A stretch of 64,000 nt of DNA from Streptomyces sp. NBC_00442 (GCF_036014195.1 NZ_CP107918.1:3472001-3536000), one strand, 5' to 3'. Shown: positions 10,811 through 21,247, counted from the first letter of the stretch. The notes: generated by a model not told the origin, from the sequence alone. Translations and numbers: made by a program.

Positions 10811-11710
10811 CTACGCCCAGCTGGTGCCGGTGAGCCGCTCGTACGCCTCGACGTACTTGGCCCGGGTCGCGTCCACGACCCGCTGCGGCAGCGCCGGCGG
10901 CGGCTGCTCGCTCGTGCGGTCCCAGCCCGACTCCGCCGAGGTCAGCCAGTCACGGACGTACTGCTTGTCGTAGGAGGGCTGGTCGCGGCCCGGCTCCCAG
11001 GTCGCGGCCGGCCAGAAGCGCGAGGAGTCCGGGGTGAGCACCTCGTCGGCGATGACCAGCTCCTCGCCCGCGAAGCCGAACTCGAACTTGGTGTCCGCGA
11101 GGATGATGCCCCGCTCGCGCGCGACGTCACGGGCCCGGCCGTAGACGGCGAGGGTGGCCTGGCGCAGCTGGGCGGCGGTCTCCGCGCCGACCTGGCGGGC
11201 CACCTCCTCGTAGCTCACGTTCTCGTCGTGCTCGCCGACGGCGGCCTTGGTGGCGGGCGTGAAGATCGGCGCGGGCAGCTCGGAGCCGTTGTCCAGGCCC
11301 TCGGGCAGCGCCAGGCCGCACACCGTACGGGAGGTGTTGTACTCGGCGAGCCCGGAGCCCGCGAGGTAGCCACGGGCCACGCACTCCACCGGGACCATCG
11401 TGAGCGACTTGCACACCAGGGTGCGGCCCGCCCAGTCGGCGGGGGCGCCGGCCGGTACCTCGCTGGAGATCACGTGGTGGGGGACCAGGTCGGCGAGCAG
11501 GTCGAACCACCACAGCGACAACTGGGTCAGCACCCGGCCCTTGTCGGGGATCTCGGTGGGCAGCACCCAGTCGTACGCGGACAGCCGGTCGCTGGCGACC
11601 ATGACGAGGTCGCCGGCCTCGTTCCGATAGAGGTCACGCACCTTGCCCGTGTGGAGGTGGGTCAGGCCCGGAACCTCGGTCGGCTCGGGCTTTTCTACGA
11701 ATCCGGACAC
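10811..11710 (-). CDS. purC: Phosphoribosylaminoimidazole-succinocarboxamide (SAICAR) synthase
   Basis: 299 residues. PurC joins aspartate to CAIR with ATP to give SAICAR in purine synthesis. Family hallmarks are GKVRDLYRN, VASDRLSAYDWVLPTEIPDKG, VECVARGYLAGSG, and ILADTKFEFGF. GTG 11710 is the start, supported by GGAGG 5 bp upstream. Monocistronic by position. Confidence 0.97.
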   Translation of the reverse strand: MSGFVEKPEPTEVPGLTHLHTGKVRDLYRNEAGDLVMVASDRLSAYDWVLPTEIPDKGRVLTQLSLWWFDLLADLVPHHVISSEVPAGAPADWAGRTLVCKSLTMVPVECVARGYLAGSGLAEYNTSRTVCGLALPEGLDNGSELPAPIFTPATKAAVGEHDENVSYEEVARQVGAETAAQLRQATLAVYGRARDVARERGIILADTKFEFGFAGEELVIADEVLTPDSSRFWPAATWEPGRDQPSYDKQYVRDWLTSAESGWDRTSEQPPPALPQRVVDATRAKYVEAYERLTGTSWA

Positions 11711-11781
11711 GGTTCCTCCGCGTAGGTTGATCCAGGGAGCGCTTCCGATTCTCTCCCATGCGCGGGGCCACCCCGGTCGCG

Positions 11782-11799
11782 GGTCCGGCCGGCCGGACC
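11782..11799 (-). terminator. Possible terminator after the dimethylformamidase-like gene
   Basis: Fully palindromic GGTCCGGCCGGCCGGACC, ~40 bp past the stop of the gene at 11841. Strong stem but no T-run. Only a candidate. Confidence 0.4.
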
Positions 11800-11840
11800 G
11801 AAGGGCGGGGCGGGGGCGGCACCCGGGCGGGCGGCCGTGC

Positions 11841-13343
11841 TCAGTCGCGCTTGCAGATGCGGTCGAGGAGGTTGGCCGTGGCGCGCTGGATGCGGGTGTC
11901 CACATGGCCGGGCCGGTCGAGCGCCGGGGACCAGGCGAAGGTGCCCGAAGCGAACACGAGCGCGCCGGAGGGAGCCCGGTACAGGGACGTCTCCTGGTGC
12001 CGGGTGTGCTGCTCGCTGTCCTGGTACGGCGAGTGGGCGAGCAGGATGCGGTCCCGGTGCTCGGGGAGCGCGGTGCGCGGGTAGTAGCGGTCCGCCTCGC
12101 CGGCGACAAGCCCCTCGATCTCGTCGCCGTCGCCGGCGCCGGTCGCCTCCCACAGCCAGTGGTCCGCGTTGCGCACGACCATGGGGGCCGGCTCGGGGAC
12201 ACGGCCCGCGTACTGGATGCCCAGGAGCTGCTGCTCGGGCTTGGCCACCTCGCGCCACAGCGCGGGGCGGCCGGGGCCGCGGCGCTTGCGGCAGGTCAGC
12301 AGACGGTTGGGCACGCCGGACGGGGACGGCCCCAACTCCACCTGCCAGTACATGGTGTTGGCGGACAGGAAGACCAGCGAGGTGCCGCCGTCGCGGGCGA
12401 GCTCGACGGCGCGGCGCATCGGGGCCGACCAGTACTCGTCGTGGCCGGGGAAGACGAGGCCGCGGTAGCGGGTCGGGTCCACCCGGCCGGCGTGCAGGTC
12501 GCGGGCGTCGGCGTAGGCGAGATCGTAGCCGTAGCGCTCGGCCCAGCGGATGAAGTCGTAGGCGTGGCCCACGTGCAGGGGCAGGCCCGCGCCCGCGTAG
12601 GGGCGGTCGAAGGAGACGGTGATCGCCGCGTCCTCCTCGCCGAGCAGCCCGCCCTCGCCGTCCCAGGCGTGGTAGAGGCTGGCGCCGGTGCGGCCGTCCT
12701 CCGGGTACAGGTTGTAGGCCTGCCAGGTGATGTCGGGCAGCAGCAGGAGCAGATCGGCCGGGTGGTCGTCGCGGACCGTGAACGGGATGTGCGAGCGGTA
12801 TCCGTCGGCGGTGGTCAGCACCGCGACATGGGCGCCGATCGAGGCGTGCGTGGGGACCTGGTAGCGCCAGGACTGCCACCAGTGGTGGCAGGAGACCGTA
12901 CGGTCCGCGGTCAGCGGGGGCGGCTGGACGATCCCGGAGAGCCGGGGGCTGGTGGCGATCTTCGCGGCGCCGTCGCCTCCGTAATGGCCGATCCGGTAGA
13001 CGTCGACGGTGAACTGCTGCGGGGGGTCCACGGTGATGTGGAAGTCGATGGCCTCACCGGGCGCGACGGCCCCGCTGGAGGCGAACCCCTTGATCTGCTG
13101 GCGCACGTCGTCGGCGGTACGCGGGCCGCTGACGCGGGCGGTGCCGCGCGTGCTGCTGCGCGGGGCGCCGTGCTGGGCCGGGAGGTGATCGACGTACCAG
13201 GGCACCACGTGCCCGGTGTCGTCGAAGTACGTCTCGCTGCCGCGCAGCCAGGGCAGCGGGCCCTGCCCGAAGGGGTCCGAGACGGCGTGCGCCAGGGCAC
13301 CGGACTCCCAGCGCCGGATGTGCTCCGACCGTTCCACCCCCAT
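11841..13343 (-). CDS. N,N-dimethylformamidase beta-subunit-like protein
   Basis: 500 residues from ATG 13343, preceded by GGGAGGGAAG. The sequence has a beta-rich N-terminal part (FHITVDPPQQFTVDVYRIGHYGGDGA) and a central/C-terminal part containing GHDEYWSAPMRRAVELA and LVFLSANTMYWQ. These match the large-subunit C-terminal domain family of N,N-dimethylformamidase that is widespread in actinobacteria. Most members have no assigned substrate, and no small DMFase subunit lies nearby, so true dimethylformamide hydrolysis is doubtful. No signal peptide seen. Confidence 0.8.
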   Translation of the reverse strand: MGVERSEHIRRWESGALAHAVSDPFGQGPLPWLRGSETYFDDTGHVVPWYVDHLPAQHGAPRSSTRGTARVSGPRTADDVRQQIKGFASSGAVAPGEAIDFHITVDPPQQFTVDVYRIGHYGGDGAAKIATSPRLSGIVQPPPLTADRTVSCHHWWQSWRYQVPTHASIGAHVAVLTTADGYRSHIPFTVRDDHPADLLLLLPDITWQAYNLYPEDGRTGASLYHAWDGEGGLLGEEDAAITVSFDRPYAGAGLPLHVGHAYDFIRWAERYGYDLAYADARDLHAGRVDPTRYRGLVFPGHDEYWSAPMRRAVELARDGGTSLVFLSANTMYWQVELGPSPSGVPNRLLTCRKRRGPGRPALWREVAKPEQQLLGIQYAGRVPEPAPMVVRNADHWLWEATGAGDGDEIEGLVAGEADRYYPRTALPEHRDRILLAHSPYQDSEQHTRHQETSLYRAPSGALVFASGTFAWSPALDRPGHVDTRIQRATANLLDRICKRD

Positions 13344-13563
13344 GCCGCTTCCCTCCCTCGGTCCCCCGGGACTCCCCGGGACACCCCGGGCGCCCATGCG
13401 GTGTACGCCGCCTGTCAGCTACCGGTCCCCAGCACATCACATAACGCACGCACTCCGTCACCGTTCGTCGCGAATTGACGTCAAGGGGAAGTCGACATTC
13501 CGGATGCCTCGGGGCGAACTACGGCAGGGGGTAGGGGCTTTGGGGTGCCCGGGGCTCCGGGAG

Positions 13564-13582
13564 GGGGCCGGCGGCCGGCCCC
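13564..13582 (-). terminator. Hairpin downstream of the M48-like membrane protein gene
   Basis: GGGGCCGG/CCGGCCCC with a 3-nt loop, ~55 bp past the stop at 13639. The rest of 13344-13638 holds GC-rich repeats of CCCCGGGAC just upstream of the dimethylformamidase-like gene and no gene. Confidence 0.4.
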
Positions 13583-13638
13583 GGCGTCGGCGGTCCCGGC
13601 GTCGGCGGCCGGGACGGACTCCATCGGACGGGACGCCG

Positions 13639-15333
13639 TCAGACCAGCCGCACCGGCTTCTCCGGCCGGATGCCGATGGAGGTGAGCCAGTCGCGCAGCG
13701 CATCCGCGTCCCCGTCCTCGATCAGGGTCAGCACCGGGGACGTCAGGTCCGAGCGGCGCACCTCGTCGACGAGGAGCGACGGACCGTCCAGCCAGTCGAG
13801 CCCCGGCATCGCGCCCGCCGTGTCGACCGCGGCGCAGCACACCATCGCCGTCACATGGTCGGCCAGCAACTCCCGCCCCGTACGCGGGGGTTGGAGCGGG
13901 AAGAGCGGCATCGTGTCGAAGCACCAGGATTCGGGGACGGGCGCGGGCGGCGCGGACGCGGCCTCCTCGCCGGCCACCTCCGCCGCGATCCCCGCGGCCA
14001 GCAGGTCCGCGACGTCGTCTCCCGACGCGGTCAGATGGTCGATGACGCGGGCGAGGGTGGGCGCCGCGGGCCGCGCGCCGCGCCGCTCGCCGAGCCCGTC
14101 GAGCACCCGGTGCAGCCGGGCCGCCTCCATGCGCCATTTGCGGTCGACGACCTCCTCCGGATACGCCGCCCAGTCGAGCGGCGCCCAGTCGGGGCCGGGC
14201 TCGGCGGGACCTCCGTGGAACAGCCGGGCCGCGAGCAGCGACGTCGCCTCGTCGGCGATACCGGGCTCCTCCAGGAGGTCGCAGGCCGGCCGCTCGCCGA
14301 GCCGGGAGGTGAAGCCTTCCGCGAGACGGTCGCGGCGGGACAGCTCGGTCAGCGCCGAGACCACCCCCGCGTCGAGACGTGAGGGCCAGCGGCCCATCCG
14401 CCAGGCGGGCAGCGCCACCCGCGTCAGCAGCCGGTCCCAGCCCGCGTAGGCGAGCCCGACCTGCTCCTGGGCGACGATCCGCACCCCGTAGTCCACCGCC
14501 TGTGCGCGCTCGGACGCCGCGGCGGCGACCCCGCGCTCCATTTCGCCCGCGTGCACCCGGCATCCGCGCAGGAGCAGCCGAGCGATCGAGCCGGTGAAGC
14601 CGAGCGCGAGCCGCCGCACCGGGCCGAGACCGGGCTTCGCGGCCACGCCGACGGCGGCGTCGAGCCCGCGCACGAAGCGGCGGGCGGCCGCTATGTCCGG
14701 GTGCGCGGAGGGGCCCGTACCGGCGACGACGGGGGCGAGGATCGCGCGCAGCTCACCCACGCGCATCCACCACATGAAGGGCGACCCGATGACCAGGACC
14801 GGCGCGGCCTGCACCCGCCGGGCGCGACCGCCGCGGACCTCACCGCCCGCCTCGCCGCCCGCCTCGGCTCCTCGCGGGGAGCGGGCGGGACGCGGCGCAT
14901 GCCCGGCGGCCGCGTGCGCCGGATGCGTGCGGTCCTCCAGCCAGCTGTCGCAGTCCGGCGTGAGGGCTATCGCGGAGGGCGGCGGCACATCGAGGCGCTC
15001 CGCCAAGTCCCTGACCAGGCGGTACAGGTCGGGGGCGGCCGATTCCGCGACGTCCACCGTCGGAGAGAGGGCCGGCCTGGCCCGTACGATCACGGCCGCC
15101 ACCGCGGCCGCGATCGACAGCACGAGCAGCGCGACCGCGATGACCGCCCAGCGCACGGTGTCCCAGCCACTGCCTTCGATACGGCCCTGCGCGGCGGCGA
15201 CGATCAGCACGACGGCGACAGCCGTCGGCAGCAGGGCCACGGCCAGCGCCCTACTGCGGATGCGCAGCACGGCGAGAGCCCGCGAACGCGCATGCTGCGC
15301 GCCCGCCTCTCCACCCATTGCGGTACCGGACAC
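13639..15333 (-). CDS. Membrane protein resembling a catalytically dead M48 peptidase
   Basis: 564 residues. Two membrane helices (about residues 30-50 and 60-85) are followed by LYRLVRDLAERLDVPPPSAIALTPDCDSWL, the pattern by which M48 (HtpX-like) peptidases introduce their domain. Further on comes WMRVGELRAILAPVVAGTG, which aligns with the usual ELRAVLAHELGH zinc site but has lost both histidines and the glutamate. I therefore read it as a pseudo-peptidase. The remaining ~300 residues are soluble and unrecognised. The start is GTG 15333; ATG 15318 is an alternative. Monocistronic next to purD. Confidence 0.65.
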   Translation of the reverse strand: MSGTAMGGEAGAQHARSRALAVLRIRSRALAVALLPTAVAVVLIVAAAQGRIEGSGWDTVRWAVIAVALLVLSIAAAVAAVIVRARPALSPTVDVAESAAPDLYRLVRDLAERLDVPPPSAIALTPDCDSWLEDRTHPAHAAAGHAPRPARSPRGAEAGGEAGGEVRGGRARRVQAAPVLVIGSPFMWWMRVGELRAILAPVVAGTGPSAHPDIAAARRFVRGLDAAVGVAAKPGLGPVRRLALGFTGSIARLLLRGCRVHAGEMERGVAAAASERAQAVDYGVRIVAQEQVGLAYAGWDRLLTRVALPAWRMGRWPSRLDAGVVSALTELSRRDRLAEGFTSRLGERPACDLLEEPGIADEATSLLAARLFHGGPAEPGPDWAPLDWAAYPEEVVDRKWRMEAARLHRVLDGLGERRGARPAAPTLARVIDHLTASGDDVADLLAAGIAAEVAGEEAASAPPAPVPESWCFDTMPLFPLQPPRTGRELLADHVTAMVCCAAVDTAGAMPGLDWLDGPSLLVDEVRRSDLTSPVLTLIEDGDADALRDWLTSIGIRPEKPVRLV

Positions 15334-15572
15334 GGCCGGACTTCACCCCCTCTGCCCTGCGGCGACGTTGCTCATGCCCCCACTGTGGCACCCGCCACCG
15401 ACATCGCAATGCCGGTGGGCCAAGTGCCGGAACGCCTTCGCCGCACCATAGTTGGGCCTCGGGCGGGAGTCATCCGGATGGGCCACTCGTCACCCGATGG
15501 AATGGCTTTGGGTAAAGGTGCGGTTGGTGTGGCCCGGCCGGTTCCGGCCGTCGTACGCCGCCGGGCCCAACG

Positions 15573-15607
15573 CCGCGGGGCCCCGGCGTGAAACCGGGGC
15601 CCCGCGG
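15573..15607 (-). terminator. Terminator after purD
   Basis: 14-bp perfect stem CCGCGGGGCCCCGG/CCGGGGCCCCGCGG with a 7-nt loop, 14 bp past the purD stop. Very stable. Confidence 0.8.
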
Positions 15608-15620
15608 GTGGTGGTGGAGT

Positions 15621-16877
15621 TCAGCCCTGTGCGCCGGCCGCCTTGCGCGCGATGTCGGTGCGGTGCTGCGAGCCGTCGAGCCGGATCCGGCCGACCGCCG
15701 TGTACGCCCGCTCCCGGGCCTGGGCGAGGTCCGCGCCGGTCGCGGTGACCGACAGCACGCGGCCGCCCGCACTCACGACGGCGTCGCCGTCCCTGCGGGT
15801 CCCGGCGTGCAGAACGTACGCGGTGGGCTCATCCTGCGCGGCGACCTCGGCGAGACCCTCGATCGGGTCGCCGGTGCGGGGAGCCTCGGGGTAGTTGTGC
15901 GAGGCGATGACCACGGTGACGGCCGCGTCGTCGCGCCAGGCCAGCGGCTCCTGTACGTCGAGGGTGCCGTTGGCCGAGCGGAACAGGACGCCCGCGAGCG
16001 GCGTGCGGAGGCGGGCGAGCACGACCTGGGTCTCGGGGTCGCCGAAGCGCGCGTTGAACTCGATGACCCGCACCCCGCGCGAGGTGATGGCGAGGCCCGC
16101 GTACAGCAGGCCGGAGAACGGGGTGCCGCGGCGGCGCAGTTCGTCGACGGTCGGCTGGAGCACGCTCTGCATGACCTCGTCGACCAGCTTCGGGTCGGCC
16201 CACGGCAGCGGCGAATAGGCGCCCATGCCACCGGTGTTGGGGCCCTCGTCGCCGTCGAGCGCGCGCTTGAAGTCCTGCGCGGGCTGGAGCGGCAGGACGG
16301 TGACGCCGTCGGTGATCGCGAAGAGCGAGACCTCGGGGCCGTCGAGGAACTCCTCGATGACGACGCGTTCGCAGGCCAGCGCGTGGGCACGGGCGGCGGC
16401 GAGGTCGTCGGTCACGACGACGCCCTTGCCGGCGGCGAGGCCGTCGTCCTTCACCACGTACGGAGCGCCGAAGGCGTCGAGCGCCCGGTCGATCTCCTCG
16501 GGGGTGGTGCAGAGGTAGGAGCGGGCGGTCGGCACGTTGGCCGCCGCCATCACGTCCTTGGCGAACGCCTTGGAGCCTTCGAGCCGAGCGGCCTCCTTGG
16601 AGGGGCCGAAGCAGGGGATGCCCGCGTCCCGTACGGCGTCGGCGACGCCGGCGACGAGCGGCGCCTCGGGCCCGACCACGACGAGCTCGCTGCCGAGCGC
16701 GACGGCGAGGCGGGCGACCGCGCCCCCGTCCAGCTGGTCCACGGGGTGGAGTTCGGCGACCTCCGCGATCCCGGCGTTGCCGGGGGCGCAGTGCAGCGCC
16801 GTCACGTCGGGGTCGAGGGACAGGGAACGGCACAGGGCGTGCTCGCGGGCACCGCCGCCGATGACAAGGACCTTCAC
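15621..16877 (-). CDS. purD: Phosphoribosylamine-glycine ligase (GAR synthetase)
   Basis: 418 residues, normal for PurD. It condenses phosphoribosylamine with glycine using ATP. The N-terminal [19 protein letters not shown] and ATP-grasp segments [29 protein letters not shown] and [13 protein letters not shown] are intact. Monocistronic, between dnaX and a strong terminator. Third locus of purine genes in the window, all separate from each other. Confidence 0.97.
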   Translation of the reverse strand: MKVLVIGGGAREHALCRSLSLDPDVTALHCAPGNAGIAEVAELHPVDQLDGGAVARLAVALGSELVVVGPEAPLVAGVADAVRDAGIPCFGPSKEAARLEGSKAFAKDVMAAANVPTARSYLCTTPEEIDRALDAFGAPYVVKDDGLAAGKGVVVTDDLAAARAHALACERVVIEEFLDGPEVSLFAITDGVTVLPLQPAQDFKRALDGDEGPNTGGMGAYSPLPWADPKLVDEVMQSVLQPTVDELRRRGTPFSGLLYAGLAITSRGVRVIEFNARFGDPETQVVLARLRTPLAGVLFRSANGTLDVQEPLAWRDDAAVTVVIASHNYPEAPRTGDPIEGLAEVAAQDEPTAYVLHAGTRRDGDAVVSAGGRVLSVTATGADLAQARERAYTAVGRIRLDGSQHRTDIARKAAGAQG

Positions 16878-16935
16878 GGCAGCCAGCCTAGCCGCCGCGA
16901 CGGCTCGCTCTTTGTGCGGGCCACCAGGCGGACGC

Positions 16936-19491
16936 TCAGCCCTCGTTCGTATATTCCTCCACGACGGTGGCTCCGAGCTCGCGCACGATCAGGTCGTGGC
17001 CGGAGAGCGCGTTGTCCACGAGGTCCGGATCGTCGTCCTCCGGAACGTCGTCCTCCGGCCGGACCGGAGGTGGCGGAGGCTCGTCGTGACGCCCCGGCGC
17101 GGCGGACTGGGACGACTGCTGTCCGTGCGAGGCCCGCCCCTGGTGGTGGGACTGCGCCCCGGAGGCCCCTGAGGCCCCCGACGTCCCGGACGCCTCGGAC
17201 GAACCGGGGCCGGAGCCCGCGGCCCCCTGGCCTCCCTGAGCTCCCCCGTGGGTCCCCTGGAATCCCTGGGGCCCCTGAGCCCCTTGCGGCCCGGAGGCCT
17301 GCTGAGCGGACTGCGACGACTGGTACTGCTGGGACGCGTGCGGGGCCGGGGGGCGGGGCGCACCGCCCCCGAAGTTGGCAGCGGCAGCCGGGGGCTGGGC
17401 GCCGCCCGACGGGTCGATGATCGCCTCGACCTTCCACTGCACCCCGAACCGCTCGGACAGCACACTGCGCAGCACGTCTTCGCTGCCGCTGCTCGCGAAG
17501 TTGTCCCGGGCGCCCGCGTTGATGAAGCCGAGCTGGACGGTGGTGCCGTCGAACCCGGCCACCTGCGCGTTCTGGCTGAGCAGGATCCAGGTGAAGCGCC
17601 GCTTGTTCTTCACGGCCTCCAGGATGTCCGGCCACATGTTGCGTACTTGCAGGGCGTTGCCCTGGGCGGCAGCGGTCGGAACGGGGGCGGCGGGGGCCGG
17701 GGCCGGGCCGGGGGTGGGCTCGGCGGATCCGGCGGACGCGGCAGAGGGCCAGGCGCCGGAGCCCGAGCCTGCGCCGGAACCCGACCCCGATCCGGCCCCC
17801 GAGCCGGGAGCCGAGCCGGGAGCCGACGCACCGGGCCAGGCACCGGGACGCTGGCCGCCCCCCTGTCCGGGCGCCGCGGCGGAGGGCCAGGCACCGGCGG
17901 CGGGCCCGGCCTGCGCGGCGGGCCGCGCCTGTACGGGCTGGGACTGGGCGGGCTGGGGCTGAGCGGATGGCGCCTGCTGCGGCGCGGGGTCCTGCGGCGC
18001 GGGGTCCTGCGGCCCGGGTTGCCGTGCGGCGGGCTGCTGCTGCGGGGTCGATTGCGGCGAGGCCGGAGCCTGCGGCGAGGCCGGTCCTGCGTGGGCGGGC
18101 GCGCCCGTCTGCCCCGGAGCACCCGTCTGCCCCGGACCACCCGCACCGCGCGCCGCGGCCCGAGCGGCATCGGGCCCGCCGAAGCCGCCGGATCCACCGG
18201 GCCCACCAGGTCCACCAGGTCCACCGAGCCCACCGGGTCCGTCTGCGGAACCGCCCTGCAGGGGGGCATGCGCCTCGGGCCCCGGCACGTACCCCATGGC
18301 GGGGCCGCCGGCCGGCGCGGCCTGGAACTGGAGCGCCCCCCGCTCCAGCCGGTCGATGCGGGCCTGGAGCGAGCGCTCGTCGTCGTACGCGGCCGGCAGC
18401 AGCACCCGGGCACAGATCAATTCGAGCTGGAGCCGGGGCGAGGTGGCCCCGCGCATCTCGGTGAGCCCCGCGTTGACGAGATCGGCGGCCCGGCTCAGCT
18501 CGGCCGCGCCGAACACGGAGGCCTGCGCCTGCATGCGCTCCACGACATCGGCCGGGGCGTCGATGAGCCCCTTCTCCCCCGCGTCGGGAACCGCGGCGAG
18601 GATCACGAGGTCCCGCAGGCGCTCCAGGAGGTCGGCGACGAAGCGGCGCGGGTCGTTGCCGCCCTCGATGATGTGGTCGACGACCTCGAACGCGGCCGCG
18701 CCGTCGCCGGAGGCGAAGGCGTCGACCACCGAATCGAGCAGCGAGGTGTCCGTGTAACCGAGCAGGGCGGTGGCCATGGCGTACGTCACACCGTCCGCGG
18801 CGGCGCCGGCGAGCAGCTGGTCCATGACGGACATCGAGTCACGCACGGACCCGGCGCCGGCGCGCACGACGAGCGGCAGCACGCCGTCCTGGATGGGGAT
18901 GCCCTCGCGCCCGCAGACCTCTCCGAGGTACTCCCGGAGCGTGCCCGGCGGCACGAGCCGGAACGGATAGTGGTGCGTACGCGACCGGATCGTCCCGATG
19001 ACCTTCTCGGGCTCGGTGGTGGCGAAGATGAACTTGAGGTGCTCCGGCGGCTCCTCGACGACCTTGAGGAGCGCGTTGAAGCCGGCCGAGGTCACCATGT
19101 GGGCCTCGTCGATGATGTAGATCTTGTACCGGCTGGACGCGGGCCCGAAGAAGGCCTTCTCGCGCAGCTCACGGGCGTCGTCCACGCCACCGTGCGAAGC
19201 CGCGTCGATCTCGATCACGTCGATGGAACCCGGCCCGTTGCGCGCGAGGTCCTGGCAGGACTGGCACTCGCCGCACGGCGTGGGCGTCGGCCCCTGCTCG
19301 CAGTTCAGACACCGGGCCAGGATCCGGGCGCTGGTCGTCTTGCCACAGCCCCGCGGCCCACTGAACAGGTACGCGTGATTGACCCGGTTGTTCCGCAGCG
19401 CCTGCTGCAGCGGGTCGGTGACATGCTCCTGCCCGATGACCTCGGCGAACGACTCGGGGCGGTAGCGGCGGTACAGCGCAAGGGACGACAC
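16936..19491 (-). CDS. dnaX: DNA polymerase III subunits gamma and tau
   Basis: 851 residues from GTG 19491 ([20 protein letters not shown]). DnaX is the clamp-loader ATPase. Walker A is [11 protein letters not shown], the zinc knuckle is CLNC...CGECQSC, Walker B is YIIDEAHM, and sensor 1 is [18 protein letters not shown]. Domain III follows through ~residue 400. The C-terminal half is low-complexity: Gly-Pro repeats, Gly-Ser runs and Gln/Pro-rich spacers. It then has a short conserved island ([19 protein letters not shown]) and an acidic tail. No A-rich slippery heptamer is visible, so a single long tau-like product is likely. Confidence 0.96.
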   Translation of the reverse strand: MSSLALYRRYRPESFAEVIGQEHVTDPLQQALRNNRVNHAYLFSGPRGCGKTTSARILARCLNCEQGPTPTPCGECQSCQDLARNGPGSIDVIEIDAASHGGVDDARELREKAFFGPASSRYKIYIIDEAHMVTSAGFNALLKVVEEPPEHLKFIFATTEPEKVIGTIRSRTHHYPFRLVPPGTLREYLGEVCGREGIPIQDGVLPLVVRAGAGSVRDSMSVMDQLLAGAAADGVTYAMATALLGYTDTSLLDSVVDAFASGDGAAAFEVVDHIIEGGNDPRRFVADLLERLRDLVILAAVPDAGEKGLIDAPADVVERMQAQASVFGAAELSRAADLVNAGLTEMRGATSPRLQLELICARVLLPAAYDDERSLQARIDRLERGALQFQAAPAGGPAMGYVPGPEAHAPLQGGSADGPGGLGGPGGPGGPGGSGGFGGPDAARAAARGAGGPGQTGAPGQTGAPAHAGPASPQAPASPQSTPQQQPAARQPGPQDPAPQDPAPQQAPSAQPQPAQSQPVQARPAAQAGPAAGAWPSAAAPGQGGGQRPGAWPGASAPGSAPGSGAGSGSGSGAGSGSGAWPSAASAGSAEPTPGPAPAPAAPVPTAAAQGNALQVRNMWPDILEAVKNKRRFTWILLSQNAQVAGFDGTTVQLGFINAGARDNFASSGSEDVLRSVLSERFGVQWKVEAIIDPSGGAQPPAAAANFGGGAPRPPAPHASQQYQSSQSAQQASGPQGAQGPQGFQGTHGGAQGGQGAAGSGPGSSEASGTSGASGASGAQSHHQGRASHGQQSSQSAAPGRHDEPPPPPVRPEDDVPEDDDPDLVDNALSGHDLIVRELGATVVEEYTNEG

Positions 19492-19614
19492 ACATACGAG
19501 GTTATCGGGGCCCACTGACAACCGGGCCCGCCGACGGATCCGGACGGATCCCCCACCGCCTCCGGCCGGGCGAAAGGGCGCCCACGCAGGGGGAGTAGAC
19601 CCGCACCCCCGCAA

Positions 19615-19716
19615 AAAATTAAGCGCCCCCCACGCACCCGCCAGAGCCAACCTACCCTTGCTGCCTTCCGGCCCTGGGGGAGTTCAGTCAGATAGCGCCA
19701 CGTGAGGGGCTCCGCA
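19615..19716 (-). ncRNA. ffs: Signal recognition particle RNA (4.5S-type)
   Basis: Reading the minus strand, the domain IV tetraloop/bulge core GGGCCGGAAGGCAGCAAGGG is present, the universal SRP RNA signature. It is flanked by pairing arms (GCCCCTCACG near 19710 with CGTGGGGGGC near 19625). A T-rich stretch follows at the 3' end (near 19615). Lies upstream of dnaX on the same strand, the normal actinobacterial position. Ends are estimated to within ~10 nt. Confidence 0.9.
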
Positions 19717-19786
19717 CAGAGTACCTGATCCCTGAGGGGGGGAACGAGTTCGCGAGCACCCCTCAACGTCTTGTATTGTTTGCCGC

Positions 19787-19874
19787 GGAGGATTCGCCTA
19801 GTGGCCTAGGGCGCACGCTTGGAAAGCGTGTTGGGGGCAACCCCTCACGAGTTCGAATCTCGTATCCTCCGCCA
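19787..19874 (+). tRNA. tRNA-Ser (GGA)
   Basis: Class II tRNA with acceptor GGAGGAT/ATCCTCC, anticodon arm CACGC-TTGGAAA-GCGTG (GGA), long variable arm TTGGGGGCAACCCCTCA, T-loop GTTCGAATC and an encoded CCA. Its 3' part is the attachment site of the AICE that follows, so the present 3' end was supplied by the element. Confidence 0.96.
19819..19874 (+). repeat. attL (56-bp core repeat in tRNA-Ser)
   Basis: From TTGGAAAGCG in the anticodon loop to the encoded CCA. Identical to 36926-36981. It spans the anticodon-loop to 3'-end half of the tRNA, the usual crossover region for tyrosine integrases. Confidence 0.9.
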
Positions 19875-19900
19875 TTGCTCTCACCGGGCAATACGTTGAA

Positions 19901-19926
19901 GGGCTCCGCTGCTTGCAGCGGGGCCC
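19901..19926. terminator. Hairpin between attL and int
   Basis: GGGCTCCGCTGC/GCAGCGGGGCCC, lying between the tRNA and the 3' end of int. The same layout with a related hairpin follows attR at 37007. Confidence 0.7.
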
Positions 19927-19937
19927 TTCGTCGTTCC

Positions 19938-21221
19938 TCAGACCTCGTTGTCCTGGTCTTTGTCCACAAGGACCTTCTCCGAGGGTCCCCAGATGGCCTC
20001 CCCGATCTTCTGGGCCACGTCCTTCAGCATGGCGTCGGGCACGTGCAGGTACCGCGCGCGCATCCGGGAAGAGGTCCCCGCCTCCCAGCCCATGATCTGG
20101 TCGATGACCCTGTCCGGAACCCCGAGCAGCATGAGCACGGTCGCGGCGGTGTGCCGTGCGTCGTGGAGACGCGCGTCCCTCACCCCCGCGTCTCCGATGA
20201 GCTTCTTCCAGTCGTGGTAGTCCGTGTTCGGGCTGAGCGGGCCGCCGAGCGGCTTGGTGAAGACGTACTCGGACTCGGTCCACTGGTCACCGGCCGCCTT
20301 CCGCTCGCGGGCCTGCACCTCCTTGTGAGCCCGGAGCATCCGGACCAGAGGCCCTGGCAGGGGCACCGCACGGCGCCCAGCGCGCGACTTGGTGTTCTTG
20401 GTCTCCCGCCGCACCTGGCTGCGCAGGGGGCAGTACCCGGCCTTCCGGCCGCACGGGGCAGCTTCCTTGCACCCGTGCGCGTACTTCGGCCGCAGCCGGT
20501 TCCGGCGGAGCTTCAGGTACTCGTTCTCCAGGTCCACGTCGGCCCACCGGAGCCCGAGCGTCTCCCCCTGCCGCAGGCCGAGCGCGAGGGCGAGCATCCA
20601 GCGGGCGCTGTTGCGGCGCTTGTTCACCTCGATCAGCAGGCTTTGGATCTCCTCGACCGAGTAGGGCTCGATCTCGTCTTCGGCCTCCTCGACACGTGGC
20701 GGCTTGGCCAGCGCGGCGGCGTTCTTCGCGGCGTGGCCGCGTCGTACTGCCTCTCCCAGGGCCGTACGTGCGGTCCGATGAGCCTGGTGGGCCGTGGCGG
20801 GCTTGCTGCCCTTCTCCTTCATCCGGCGGTACAGGCTCTCCAGGTGTTCCGGCTCCAGGCGGTCGATCCGGTGCTTGCCGATACCGGGCACGAGGTGCAC
20901 CCGGACGGCCACCTCGTAGCCGTCGTAGGTGTTCTCGCTGACGGATTCCTTGGCGATGTTCTCGACCCAGTGCCACAGCCACTTCTCGACCGTCCACAGC
21001 TTCCCGGGCTGCTGGGCAGTCCCCTGGTCACGCTGCTTCTCCAGCCGCTTGACCTCCTCCATGAGGAGATCCTCCGTAAGCCGGGTGATGTGCCTCCGGT
21101 ACGGCTCGCCGTTGTCCCGGTAGCCCATCGGCACTCTGGCGTGCCAACGTCCGTCCTTTCCGAAATAGATCGCGGTTTCGCCGTTGGCGCGGCGGGTGCC
21201 CTTCTTGCTTGTCTCTGCCAC
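19938..21221 (-). CDS. int: Tyrosine site-specific recombinase (AICE integrase)
   Basis: About 427 residues. The N-terminal AP2-like arm-binding part (ETAIYFGKDGRWHARVPMGY) is followed by a SAM-like core-binding domain and the catalytic domain. Catalytic residues are Arg in ALGLRQGETLGLRW, His-x-x-Arg in HDARHTAATVLMLLGV, and Tyr in RARYLHV. A Cys-rich insertion, HGCKEAAPCGRKAGYC, interrupts the catalytic domain and is shared with the second integrase at 42.7 kb. GTG 21221 is preferred because AGGAG lies 7 bp upstream; a TTG at 21251 would overlap the xis stop. Its 3' end faces attL, as expected for integration into tRNA-Ser. Confidence 0.95.
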   Translation of the reverse strand: MAETSKKGTRRANGETAIYFGKDGRWHARVPMGYRDNGEPYRRHITRLTEDLLMEEVKRLEKQRDQGTAQQPGKLWTVEKWLWHWVENIAKESVSENTYDGYEVAVRVHLVPGIGKHRIDRLEPEHLESLYRRMKEKGSKPATAHQAHRTARTALGEAVRRGHAAKNAAALAKPPRVEEAEDEIEPYSVEEIQSLLIEVNKRRNSARWMLALALGLRQGETLGLRWADVDLENEYLKLRRNRLRPKYAHGCKEAAPCGRKAGYCPLRSQVRRETKNTKSRAGRRAVPLPGPLVRMLRAHKEVQARERKAAGDQWTESEYVFTKPLGGPLSPNTDYHDWKKLIGDAGVRDARLHDARHTAATVLMLLGVPDRVIDQIMGWEAGTSSRMRARYLHVPDAMLKDVAQKIGEAIWGPSEKVLVDKDQDNEV

Positions 21222-21247
21222 AGGCAGGCTCCTGTCTCGGGTGGCCG

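Noticed and set aside
17248..19518. Long open frame antisense to dnaX
   Set aside because: Mirror of GC-rich third positions and of the repetitive dnaX tail; no domain.
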